Shown here piece after piece: positions 46,016 to 54,944 of a stretch of DNA of 64,000 nucleotides. Position 1 is the stretch's first letter. Every line of letters begins with the position of its first letter. The stretch covers positions 108,495-172,494 of the forward strand of contig JAFWQC010000019.1 of the NCBI GenBank assembly GCA_017509245.1. Direction: 5' to 3'. The DNA is from Clostridiales bacterium (GTDB taxonomy: Bacteria > Bacillota > Clostridia > Saccharofermentanales > Saccharofermentanaceae). Below the pieces are notes generated by a model, which saw only the letters and a program-made list of their open reading frames with translations, was not told the DNA's origin and ran no database searches. The position numbers were made by a program, and so were the translations under genes.

Positions 46016-47851
46016 TTATTTAAAATAGATCTCGTTAAATTCCTTAATGTATTTAGCAAGTTCAGACGCGCTCAATGTTTTGTAGTCAACTTTTTTATCT
46101 TTACTAAGGAATGTATAGAATGAACGTGAATACTCGTTAAATTCCCGTCCATCAGTGATAAGATCTCTTTCTTTAAGCCACTCATCAGCTTCCTTGGTTC
46201 CGACAACGACCAAATGGTCAGAATTGAGGCCACTGTTATAACCCAGGATTACTCCGGTTTCTATTGGATCTGAAGTTATGGTGATCGGAACCGGTCTGGT
46301 CTGATCATCAGAACCTATAAATTGTCTTCCGATTATGTAGTAAGAGCCTGTTACACCACCTAAATTGGTGTAATAGTCATAACTCTTAGCATCATTCGTG
46401 AGACCGGCCTGATATTCGGTTGCCGCATAATTTGCAGCCTTGGCAGCTTCCACATTTCCCATAAAGCCCCAAAGCAAATCAATTCCCGGGATCTTATCGA
46501 TACCGGTTACTGCAAAGAAACCGGTAGTTGTAAGATCAAATAGAGTCTGAGCTACCAGTTCATCAGTTCCGACTCTAGTACTCTCTGCAAATGCATAAGC
46601 ATTGTCAACGAGTACCTTTTTGGTGAAATCCGTCATATTGGTATTACAACTGCAAATATCAACTGAATATGCACCGCCGGTTATAGCATAATATTCTCCG
46701 TTAACCTTCGTGATAGTATTAAAACCGAGTTTATTCTCTTCATCACCGAAGCCGTCAAATGTCATTCTTGTATAAGTAACAGGCTGTCCCGGGACGCTTT
46801 CATCAACTATAGTCGTAAACTTGAAGCCGTTAAAAGGCATATCCACCGTAACCGAATCATTGGCAAAATCATCGCCATTCGGTGTATAGTGTTTTTCCTT
46901 GTATGCTTCATACTCATCCGTGTCATAAACAGGGCAGGAAATCTGTTTAAAGTTATCGTTGATTACTATCATGGCATCACGGAATCTAACGGAATTAGGG
47001 TTAGACTCAAAGTATTCCTTGAGCCCCTTAGATTCAATGTTTGCCTGAACATTCTGATTAAGGAATACGGTGAATAAAGAAGCTGAAGGTCTGAACTGGT
47101 AATTAAACCAGGTTGTCTCCTTCATGTATCCGTCAGGCCCGTCCTCCCAGTTATGTTCATAACCTCTTTCCCATATGGAAAGTGTAGACTTGTCCTGAAC
47201 ATAAAAGACCTTCAACAATTCGTTTACGACTTCCGTAAACTCTTCATCAGTTTTACATGCATCCAGTCTCTTTTTTGTAGCTTCGACGAATCCGTTGACG
47301 ACATAAGCATCTTTGAGTTCGATTCCTTCTTCGATCTTGATGTCATACTCATTGCAAAATTCCTTAACGGCATCCATATTCAATGAACCGTCAGAATTCG
47401 TAAATTTCTTGGCGTAGTGTTTGGTCAATGCATCTGCACCTGAAGCCAGTGAAGAACATGCCGCATTAATAGAATCTGCGGTAGCGGTTTTCCCTTTAAA
47501 GCTTCCTGTACCGCCAAGCAGATCATGCATGTTCTTTAATGAAGTATTGATCGAACTAAGTACCTGTTTGACCGTTAATGCAGTGTTGTTTACTTCTTCC
47601 GCAGTAGAATCCACTTCGTTATAGAAACTTGTGAGTTTTGTATTCAGCGTGCCCAGTTTGTCCCTTACGTTTGATACATTTCCGTAAGCACGGTTAGCTG
47701 CGCCTATACACTCAGACTTCAAACCTGAGTAACTGGGTTTTACTGTAGTTGAAGAAATGACAGAAGAATAACCGGTCGAATCAACAGACCCTTTAGCTCT
47801 GGTAATTGAGCCAGTTAATGATTTAGCATATTCGCTTCCGTAATATCTCAT
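46016..47851 (-). CDS. Type VII effector 5: MRYYG N-domain with an unrecognised C-domain
   Basis: 611 residues. Residues 1-140 match the N-domain of the lethal-factor-like effectors (MRYYGSEYAKSLTGSI, then GLKSECIGAANRAYGNVSNV and KLTSFYNEVDSTAEEVNNTA). The rest is different and has no HExxH. The C-terminal 170 residues include a weakly hydrophobic stretch (TTTGFFAVTGIDKIPGIDLL), Gly-rich strands (GGVTGSYYIIGRQFIG) and VILGYNSGLNSDHLVVVGT. Sharing of one targeting domain by different tails is the usual polymorphic-toxin pattern. The target is unknown. Preceded by WXG100 and two small partners, followed by a lipoprotein candidate for immunity. Confidence 0.8.
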   Translation of the reverse strand: MRYYGSEYAKSLTGSITRAKGSVDSTGYSSVISSTTVKPSYSGLKSECIGAANRAYGNVSNVRDKLGTLNTKLTSFYNEVDSTAEEVNNTALTVKQVLSSINTSLKNMHDLLGGTGSFKGKTATADSINAACSSLASGADALTKHYAKKFTNSDGSLNMDAVKEFCNEYDIKIEEGIELKDAYVVNGFVEATKKRLDACKTDEEFTEVVNELLKVFYVQDKSTLSIWERGYEHNWEDGPDGYMKETTWFNYQFRPSASLFTVFLNQNVQANIESKGLKEYFESNPNSVRFRDAMIVINDNFKQISCPVYDTDEYEAYKEKHYTPNGDDFANDSVTVDMPFNGFKFTTIVDESVPGQPVTYTRMTFDGFGDEENKLGFNTITKVNGEYYAITGGAYSVDICSCNTNMTDFTKKVLVDNAYAFAESTRVGTDELVAQTLFDLTTTGFFAVTGIDKIPGIDLLWGFMGNVEAAKAANYAATEYQAGLTNDAKSYDYYTNLGGVTGSYYIIGRQFIGSDDQTRPVPITITSDPIETGVILGYNSGLNSDHLVVVGTKEADEWLKERDLITDGREFNEYSRSFYTFLSKDKKVDYKTLSASELAKYIKEFNEIYFK

Positions 47852-47869
47852 CCTATTTCCTCTGATCCT

Positions 47870-48130
47870 TTAAGCGAGAGACTTATTCGTTTCTTCACAA
47901 AGATTAATGTTGTAACTGGCTTTATGAAGATAACCGCTTGTTGCAGTATACAAAGCGTTCAGATTGTCTATCAGACTGTCAAACCCGTCAATGCAATTGT
48001 TAAGGTTAAGAATTGCCTTGCCGGAACATGACTTTAAAGGCTCTTTCGTATAATTTATATGCTGGTCGAGCATGTCTTTATCAAACTTGGCGATTTCCTG
48101 ATCGAAACCGACTTGATTCATCCTGATCAT
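47870..48130 (-). CDS. Small helical partner protein, effector 5 locus
   Basis: 86 residues, helical; counterpart of the protein at 36749 (shared pattern NCIDGFDSLIDNLNALY and YLHKASYNINLCEE). It begins 3 bp after the stop of the next partner gene and ends 18 bp before effector 5. Taken as one of two dedicated targeting partners of the effector. Start after AGAGGG. Confidence 0.72.
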   Translation of the reverse strand: MIRMNQVGFDQEIAKFDKDMLDQHINYTKEPLKSCSGKAILNLNNCIDGFDSLIDNLNALYTATSGYLHKASYNINLCEETNKSLA

Positions 48131-48133
48131 TTC

Positions 48134-48454
48134 TTATCCCTCTGTAATTGATGCAGCCAGTTTATCTTCTTTGTCCAGAACATCCTCAGAAATAGTCTGA
48201 ATGGCTTCATCGAATATAACATCAATATTATCCAGTAAAGAAATAGCTACGGCCATCTGCGAATTAAGAGCACTTATAACTCCATGAGCTGTGCTTGTGT
48301 CATCTGAATAGAACCCGTTGCTGATTACTGAATTAAGGCGGCCGGCATACATATTCATTGCATTATGAATCTTTACGCCTTTTCCGGACGCTTCGCTCAT
48401 TTTCGGGTAATTTCTTATTACGCCTTCATCTAAACCTGTTATGCCATAGTACAT
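48134..48454 (-). CDS. Small helical partner protein, effector 5 locus
   Basis: 106 residues, counterpart of the protein at 37013 (GFYSDDTSTAHGVISALNSQ and a C-terminal ASITEG). The first 20 residues, MYYGITGLDEGVIRNYPKMS, differ from the relative but share LDE. Start after GAGG. Confidence 0.72.
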   Translation of the reverse strand: MYYGITGLDEGVIRNYPKMSEASGKGVKIHNAMNMYAGRLNSVISNGFYSDDTSTAHGVISALNSQMAVAISLLDNIDVIFDEAIQTISEDVLDKEDKLAASITEG

Positions 48455-48469
48455 ATTATTTCCTCGAAA

Positions 48470-48871
48470 TTAAGGCATAGAACGCGATACATGGGAGATG
48501 GCATCTTCATATGCATTGTCATAGGACTGATCGCCTAAAAGACCTGTTAAATATGTGAGCATATTTTCAACTACAGGTGAAGATCTGTCGACTGTGCCGA
48601 TAGCTTGCTTAAGTGTGCCTATATCCCCGTCATAACTGCCTTTGCTGGAACGCGTATTAGTGATCAGATTATTCAACTGACCTCTGGTTTCCATAAGTTC
48701 AGCATACCAGTTATTATTATCATCCGAACTGCTTGAAGAACTGCCAGATGAACCGGAAGAACCACCGGATCCGGTATTCTTCTTATTGCTGCTCCCTCCG
48801 GAGCTGCTCGATTTGGTATTTTTGGGAGCATATAGATTTCTATAATACTCCTCATACTCTTTTTGAGTCAT
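48470..48871 (-). CDS. Ser/Gly-rich small protein of the WXG100 operon
   Basis: 133 residues. Residues 1-20 are acidic and Tyr-rich (MTQKEYEEYYRNLYAPKN), residues 20-50 a Ser/Gly low-complexity stretch, and residues 55-133 a helical hairpin (WYAELMETRGQLNNLI, VVENMLTYLTGLLGD). The helical part with a YxxxE/D-type pattern could be recognised by the secretion machine, but this is inference. No known family. It lies between WXG100 (58 bp upstream) and the partner genes. Confidence 0.68.
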   Translation of the reverse strand: MTQKEYEEYYRNLYAPKNTKSSSSGGSSNKKNTGSGGSSGSSGSSSSSSDDNNNWYAELMETRGQLNNLITNTRSSKGSYDGDIGTLKQAIGTVDRSSPVVENMLTYLTGLLGDQSYDNAYEDAISHVSRSMP

Positions 48872-48929
48872 AAATTTTTCCCCAATAAAAAAGAGTTCGG
48901 GAACCGAGGTTCCCGAACCTCTTAATGAC

Positions 48930-49226
48930 TTATGAAGTTGTCATGCTAGCATTGACTCTTTCAACTTCGTCATAGTTATTAGCAGTCTGAGTAAGAGCCT
49001 TAGAAACAGAATCAAGGTATTCTACTGCCTTTTGGAATGTTGTGTAAGTACTCTTGATGTTAGTAGCGAAAGCCTGTGAAGCTTCACCACTCCACTGCTG
49101 TTCAAGAAGTGTAGTATTGTCAGAAATTGACTTATAAGTAGAACCCAACTCCTGAGAAAGAGTAGAGAATTTTTTAGATAACTCTCTTAAATCACTAGAA
49201 GAAACTCGAACATTAGTAGCAGCCAT
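48930..49226 (-). CDS. WXG100-family protein (EsxA-like)
   Basis: 98 residues with the WSG turn (EQQWSGEASQAF, near residue 45) between two helices, the standard EsxA/YukE form. A helix-rich C-terminus ends in YDEVERVNASMTTS. It is a secreted helical dimer and marker of type VII secretion. Strong ribosome binding site AAAGGAGG and a promoter at 49290-49318. First gene of the operon that encodes effector 5 and its partners. Confidence 0.95.
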   Translation of the reverse strand: MAATNVRVSSSDLRELSKKFSTLSQELGSTYKSISDNTTLLEQQWSGEASQAFATNIKSTYTTFQKAVEYLDSVSKALTQTANNYDEVERVNASMTTS

Positions 49227-49289
49227 TGATATTTTCCTCCTTTCCCAAAAAATAAAACATAACCTGATTGTTGTTATGAATTCATTGTA

Positions 49290-49318
49290 AGTATATGAGT
49301 ATTCTTGTTCTTCATCAA
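49290..49318 (-). promoter_or_regulatory. Promoter for the WXG100 operon
   Basis: Minus strand TTGATG (49313-49318), 17-bp spacer, TATACT (49290-49295), about 65 bp before the WXG100 start. Confidence 0.6.
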
Positions 49319-49451
49319 CAAAATCTTATTTTTTTATCAAATTTTTGTGCATTATTTCAGACAAATCATTAAAATTTTGTGAAGTTTGGCTATCGACTTT
49401 TTCCGTATTCAGATTATTGTTTTTAAATCACATTTTTTATCTGTGAATTAA

Positions 49452-49479
49452 TTGACAACGGGTTTCAATATATTAGAAT
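49452..49479 (+). promoter_or_regulatory. Promoter for the surface-protein/kinase operon
   Basis: TTGACA (49452-49457), 16-bp spacer, TAGAAT (49474-49479), 27 bp before the ATG at 49507. Confidence 0.65.
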
Positions 49480-49506
49480 ACTTATACTGATAATAAGGAT
49501 TTTTAT

Positions 49507-49797
49507 ATGAATGAGTTGCTTTTCTATGGTGGTATAGGTCTGGCCGGCGTATCTTTGCTGGCTGCTGTTGTATTGTTTTTCTACAACAAGGTCTATCTGT
49601 CGATATCCTTTTTCCTGCACCGTAATCACAAGGTTGCAGCTAAGAAGCCAGCTGTGGCTCCGGTGAAGAAAAAGAAGGAAGAGAAGCGTGTTCAGGAGAA
49701 TACACCTAAAGTCAGCAAAGATAGTACGGAATTATTGGAAATGACAGAGGATTACACTGAGATCCTCTGTGACGATGTAACAGAAATATTGGAGTAA
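49507..49797 (+). CDS. Small single-pass membrane protein of the secretion locus
   Basis: 96 residues. One membrane segment (about 7-26, GGIGLAGVSLLAAVVLFFYN), a short amphipathic stretch (VYLSISFFLHRNHKV), a Lys-rich linker and an acidic tail (MTEDYTEILCDDVTEILE). Size and topology recall EssA, a small membrane component of Bacillota type VII systems, but there is no sequence match I can see. It precedes the giant surface protein by 4 bp. Divergent from the WXG100 operon. Confidence 0.7.
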   Translation: MNELLFYGGIGLAGVSLLAAVVLFFYNKVYLSISFFLHRNHKVAAKKPAVAPVKKKKEEKRVQENTPKVSKDSTELLEMTEDYTEILCDDVTEILE

Positions 49798-49801
49798 TGT
49801 T

Positions 49802-52800
49802 ATGAGTAAGCGCACCTGTGTATTAACAGTAATTATCAGTTCCATCTTATTCTTGGTCACCTTTTTCGCGGTTTTCTATTCAAACACCGTATTGGCTGAC
49901 AAGACTGCTTCGATTGCCTTTTATAAAGACAGCAGCGGCAGTTTTTGCTTTCTGCCGGAAAAGGGAACAAATCTGGATGAATGGGACAACGTATATAACA
50001 GAGCGCACTTGTATCGTTATGGCACGGAAAATACCGATGATGAGGAAAGTTATTATTTCAATTGTTGGAGTGGCAATAATAAATATAAATACTATGGTAA
50101 TTATGGAGACTATTCTTACGGAAAGCTTAAGGATGTTCCAAGCACATACGAGATCAAATATTTCTGGTATGGTAGTGACGAAGGGGAGGGTGCTCCCGTT
50201 AAAGTTGTAAATCTTGATGAGCTGTTTGATCAGATCAGTGTTGAGTATAGCAATGGTGTATTCTCAGCCGATATTTCACCCGTTTTGAAATATGCCGGAT
50301 TTAGCGACAAAATAGAAGTTAAGAACATTGATAGTTCTAAATATTCCTTAAAAAATGGCAAGAAACTGGAAATCAAAAAAGACTACATCATCGGCACTAA
50401 CAGCTTTGAAGTCATTTTCAAGGATAATAACAACAATGAGATTTATAAATGGAATATGAAGAAGTATTTCGAACCGTCCATTTCTTCAGTCACTTTGGAT
50501 GGCAAGGATACCTCTTCCGGCAGTTTAGGTATCAGCAATGGCGATCACAAGTTCAGCGTTGCAGTTTCTCCTGAAAATGGCATCAAGTATGTAAAGTTAA
50601 CAGTTACTGACATCAACAATGGTAATGTGCTGTGCGATTCTATGGAATTAACCCACAGTTCCGGAACATACATCGGCAAGTTCAATGTGTCCAATGTGCC
50701 TGTTGATCATAAACTGTCATACAAATTGGTCATAAAGAATACTAATGAGGAAAAATTCACATTTATTGACGGAACCGATTCCGGCAGCAGTGATGGTTCT
50801 TACTCGTTTTTTATCAAGGCGAACAATTCTCTCGATGCGTTGGAGATTAGGACAAATAGAAACCCGGATGCAAATGCAGGAAGGGCCGGAGATAGCTTCA
50901 TCATCCTTTTTAAATCCAACACAGCGATCAAATCGATAAGTTCTGATATTGAAGGTATTGAGTTAACGGACAGTAAGCCAGTAGTGATACCTACAAACCA
51001 AAATCCTGAGACGTGGTATAGGAATGGTTCAACTTATACCTACCAAGGAACGATAACTGATGTTGATTCTTTGAGATATCTGCGCATTTCGTATTTGTAT
51101 ATCACTTTTGAAGACGGAACGACAGATTACTATGACAATTTATCATTTATTGATAAAGCACCTGTGATCTATCCTGCTTTCAGTGCCCATGTGGAAAGAT
51201 ACTCCGGCGTAGATGATGGTAATACACTCAGCAAAGACGGCAAATTTGACGCAAGATTGTATTTTGATAATTACTCGATCGATTCAAATTGCAAGGTCAG
51301 CCCTACATATACGATCACAAACTTCTCAAAAACAGAGACCGGCTTTGATCCTCATTGGGCAACCCCCGTTACATCTGCGATCTCTTCTCTTGACGGCAAT
51401 TATCATGCAACAGCAACAATTCAAATGAGTGATATTGAGAAATTGTGCAGGGAAGAAAATGAAATTGATTTCTACATGGAGATCTCTGATCCTGCAGGTC
51501 AAACATGTGTTGTTAAGGTCGATACCGATTATATTTTCTATGGTCCGTTCACAGTATCTTCTGCTGTGTTGACGACATCAAATCCTATTACTTTCACTGA
51601 TTCGAAAACGAAAGTCACATACCATTATGCGAACAAAAACGATACTCTTAAGCTCACATTCAACAGCAATCACGCTTTATCATCCTGCACGGTATATGTG
51701 GGCGAAACCGGATATCACTTTGATAAAAATTCAATTAAATCTGAAGGAGCCGGAGCTTACTCTGTCCAGCTGAATAAAATTAACTTCGAATCCGGAAAGC
51801 CTATAAGGTTCTCACACGTTTTATTAACGGATAAATCTTCTCAAACGGCAGATATTCTTGAAAATAATATTAATTTCAACAACATAATCTATATGGGAGA
51901 TTATGATGTTCTTTACAATGCCCAGGACTTTGATAAAGAAAATCCGAGATATCTCACAAGTCAGGGTGTGATAGATTTTGAACTTACGCCTAAGGATGCT
52001 GACAGAGAGATAAAACTGAAAGAATTGAAAATGACATACAGCAATCCCTATGGGCAGTCTAACACTGTTAGCATTCCTGTTGATACAAATGCAACTTTCA
52101 GCAAGACAATAACAACAAAGGTTTCCATGCAAATAATCCTTGCGGAAAAAGAAAAGTACGATTATTTCTACTTTGATGAATTGGCTTTGTCTTTCTACAT
52201 TACTGTTGTAGACCGAAGCGGACTTGAATCTGAAATTGAGATCAACCCTTCTTATTGTCACTATTTCAAAACGTTGGAAGAGTGTGTTGACTATATTAAG
52301 ATCGAGACTCCGGATGACAGGACATACGTAAGAAATGGTGACCTTCTCAAATTCAAGTTCTCATCTTCGCATGCATTATCTGATTCAGAACACAAGAATA
52401 AATACGGGTACTACATGCTTAACGGCACGTTAAACGGAGAAGACATCGTTTATTATTCTCAGGATCAGTACAATTGGGAAGCTCGGTATACGATTCTTGA
52501 TGATAATGAGTGGATAGACAATGGAGCGCTGAAGCTGACCGCTGAGCTTTTCGACAAGGCTCAACAGGAACCTTATACACTAACTATTACTGACAGGAAT
52601 GTATATTATTATGCTCCTATCTCTATCAGTGATCTGGAATTCATTTCAAACAACACAAATAACGGCAGACTTGCAAATGACTATGACAAGGTAACGATCT
52701 CCTTTAAGTCTTCTCATATGCTGAGCAACAATAACTGCCTTATAGCTAATAAAATGACCAATCTGAAATGTCAGGAGGGTGAAGGTTATTTCGCATATGA

Positions 52801-54919
52801 AGCATCCTGCAATATCCGTGACCTCAAGATCGATGACAATACTGACATAATTTTCTTCCTTGGGCTTTCCGATGATGCAGGCAACGTTGCGTACTACAGA
52901 AATGATGAGAATACTCCTAATGTACGTTATCAGGCTCCGATCGAAGCACATGACTATAAGGCTCAGAGCAATAATGTAAACGGATATCAGATAACTAAGA
53001 ACGGAAACGATATTAATATTTCGTTCAATACGACACACCCGACCAAGATAGTCTCTGCTACTATCGCGGATAAGGAACTGTCACTTACCAGCACAAACAA
53101 TGACAAAATGCATTGGACTGCAACATATACCGTAACTGACAATATCGTTCCTGATCTTAATATGATCGATATAAAGATCAAGATCGGTGACGATTCCGGT
53201 AACGATAATATTGATATCGGCTCCAATGACATTATGTACTATGCTCCGCTGACTGTTTCTGCAGTATCGATCACTACGGACAATTCCAAGGATTCGAGCA
53301 AATACGCAGTTGACGGCAACAAGGTAACGGTAAGCTTCACGACGAACCACAAGATCCACACTCCGGCTTGTTCTTTCGAGCTCATCAGCGAAAAGAACAT
53401 GGCAGTAGCTGAAGATGCACTCACAAACGGTTCGTACAGATATACATATTCCAGGAAGATCTCAAATGGCGAGGTCAATGACCAGGCCGGATTAACATTC
53501 GCATTCTCCGTAACGGATATCGCCGACAACGCACGTGTCGATGTTAATGAGAATTCCGCAGTTACAAATAACCACATTACTTATTACAGCCCGTTGGCTA
53601 TCAACACATCGATCGCATCAAACGGCGCAAACGCAAGTTATGCAAAGAATGGTGATGTCATTACCATCAAGGCAACAGCCAACCACGCTGTTCAGGTCGT
53701 ATCAGCTTCCGCTCTTGACAAGAACATGACGGTTGCCGGAAATGACACAGCTTCTGTGACACTGACATATGTTATTTCCGCGACGGAAAAGGAATTGAAG
53801 GAAGGCGCTGTTAATACATCAGTTTCCTTCACCGATGCAGCAGGAAATACATTCTCGTCAGATAAGACAAACAGCGGATCGGTAATCTACGACAGAACAA
53901 AGCCGTCAGTCAAAGTTGGCAACGCTTTCTCAGGCTTCTCCGCTTCGGACATCTCATTTAATATCAGCATCGAGGATGCCAACATCGACAAGTCGAAGAC
54001 CGGTGTTGAAGTAAATGGAAATAATAACACTATCGGTGATGGTCTGGAAGAAAACGGCACTGTTTACACAATGACTGTAAAGAACGAAGAAGAAGGCAAC
54101 ATTACTGTTGTCATCTCTGCCGTAGACCTTGCAGGCAATGCCGCAACACAGGAAAAGTATTCTGTTACAGTTGATAAGACGAATCCTAAGATCACAACAA
54201 CGACTCTGTTCTCATCTTCCAATAAGATCTATAAGCCGGGTCTTGTTATCGCAGATCTTTTCGATATCGAAGAAGACAACATGCAGGAGATCAGCTGCAC
54301 TGTATCTGACGGTTCTTCAGTAACAGACTGGGATGTCAATGCGCCTCTTGATACTGACGGTAAGAAGACTATCTCCCTTATCGCTGTAGACAAAGCAGGC
54401 AACGCTTCTGAACAGCTTGTCTTGGACGTATTCATCGACGGTACGGCACCTAATCCGATTCTTAAGGACACAATTACATTTAAGACTCTGTCAGCCGGAT
54501 TAAACGAGTTCGATAAGTCTGCAATCGTATCCTTCGAACTTCAGGATCTGTCTTATAACCCGGACAGCCCCGATAAGTTCACAACACTGAAGATCGTCAA
54601 CCCTGACGGAACAACTGTTGACCTCCTGGCTGACGGCGCATCCGACTCAGGCAAATACACTTATGAGTTTAAGAACATCGGAACATATGAAGTGATCGTG
54701 GAGGCTACAGATGATCTGGGCAACACCACAGGCGAGATCAGATATGAGCTGAAACTTACCGAGAGCTTCATCGATGCAGTAGGAAGATTCTTCACAGATG
54801 AGAACAGCGAATCCGGAGTCAACGTTCCGAGACTTGTTATCGCCAGCTGCTGTGCCGTTGTATTCTTTGTTGCTCTGGCATTCGTTATCGTACATGCCAT
54901 AAAGAGAAAAAGGAGATAA
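49802..54919 (+). CDS. Giant membrane-anchored surface protein with repeated Ig-like domains
   Basis: 1705 residues. An N-terminal membrane segment (about 9-31) and a C-terminal one (about 1677-1699, RLVIASCCAVVFFVALAFVI, ending KRKRR) bracket a large outside region. At least six units of about 100 residues recur, each opening with a variant of YYxPL or YxGP and followed by TTxN and a strand TFxSNHxL: for example YYAPLTVSAVSITTDN, YYAPISISDLEFISNN, YYSPLAINTSIASNG, FYGPFTVSSAVLTTSN. The last 400 residues look like bacterial Ig-like or cadherin-like domains (DLAGNAATQEKYSVTVD, DKAGNASEQLVLDVFIDG). It is between a small membrane protein and the kinase, so it may be a sensor or the outside part of the secretion machine. 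Function unknown. Confidence 0.85.
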   Translation: MSKRTCVLTVIISSILFLVTFFAVFYSNTVLADKTASIAFYKDSSGSFCFLPEKGTNLDEWDNVYNRAHLYRYGTENTDDEESYYFNCWSGNNKYKYYGNYGDYSYGKLKDVPSTYEIKYFWYGSDEGEGAPVKVVNLDELFDQISVEYSNGVFSADISPVLKYAGFSDKIEVKNIDSSKYSLKNGKKLEIKKDYIIGTNSFEVIFKDNNNNEIYKWNMKKYFEPSISSVTLDGKDTSSGSLGISNGDHKFSVAVSPENGIKYVKLTVTDINNGNVLCDSMELTHSSGTYIGKFNVSNVPVDHKLSYKLVIKNTNEEKFTFIDGTDSGSSDGSYSFFIKANNSLDALEIRTNRNPDANAGRAGDSFIILFKSNTAIKSISSDIEGIELTDSKPVVIPTNQNPETWYRNGSTYTYQGTITDVDSLRYLRISYLYITFEDGTTDYYDNLSFIDKAPVIYPAFSAHVERYSGVDDGNTLSKDGKFDARLYFDNYSIDSNCKVSPTYTITNFSKTETGFDPHWATPVTSAISSLDGNYHATATIQMSDIEKLCREENEIDFYMEISDPAGQTCVVKVDTDYIFYGPFTVSSAVLTTSNPITFTDSKTKVTYHYANKNDTLKLTFNSNHALSSCTVYVGETGYHFDKNSIKSEGAGAYSVQLNKINFESGKPIRFSHVLLTDKSSQTADILENNINFNNIIYMGDYDVLYNAQDFDKENPRYLTSQGVIDFELTPKDADREIKLKELKMTYSNPYGQSNTVSIPVDTNATFSKTITTKVSMQIILAEKEKYDYFYFDELALSFYITVVDRSGLESEIEINPSYCHYFKTLEECVDYIKIETPDDRTYVRNGDLLKFKFSSSHALSDSEHKNKYGYYMLNGTLNGEDIVYYSQDQYNWEARYTILDDNEWIDNGALKLTAELFDKAQQEPYTLTITDRNVYYYAPISISDLEFISNNTNNGRLANDYDKVTISFKSSHMLSNNNCLIANKMTNLKCQEGEGYFAYEASCNIRDLKIDDNTDIIFFLGLSDDAGNVAYYRNDENTPNVRYQAPIEAHDYKAQSNNVNGYQITKNGNDINISFNTTHPTKIVSATIADKELSLTSTNNDKMHWTATYTVTDNIVPDLNMIDIKIKIGDDSGNDNIDIGSNDIMYYAPLTVSAVSITTDNSKDSSKYAVDGNKVTVSFTTNHKIHTPACSFELISEKNMAVAEDALTNGSYRYTYSRKISNGEVNDQAGLTFAFSVTDIADNARVDVNENSAVTNNHITYYSPLAINTSIASNGANASYAKNGDVITIKATANHAVQVVSASALDKNMTVAGNDTASVTLTYVISATEKELKEGAVNTSVSFTDAAGNTFSSDKTNSGSVIYDRTKPSVKVGNAFSGFSASDISFNISIEDANIDKSKTGVEVNGNNNTIGDGLEENGTVYTMTVKNEEEGNITVVISAVDLAGNAATQEKYSVTVDKTNPKITTTTLFSSSNKIYKPGLVIADLFDIEEDNMQEISCTVSDGSSVTDWDVNAPLDTDGKKTISLIAVDKAGNASEQLVLDVFIDGTAPNPILKDTITFKTLSAGLNEFDKSAIVSFELQDLSYNPDSPDKFTTLKIVNPDGTTVDLLADGASDSGKYTYEFKNIGTYEVIVEATDDLGNTTGEIRYELKLTESFIDAVGRFFTDENSESGVNVPRLVIASCCAVVFFVALAFVIVHAIKRKRR

Positions 54920-54944
54920 TGGAGCAGTTTCCGGTTAGCCGAAA

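Noticed and set aside
49802..54919. EsaA homologue
   Set aside because: EsaA is a polytopic membrane protein; this has one segment at each end and repeated outside domains.
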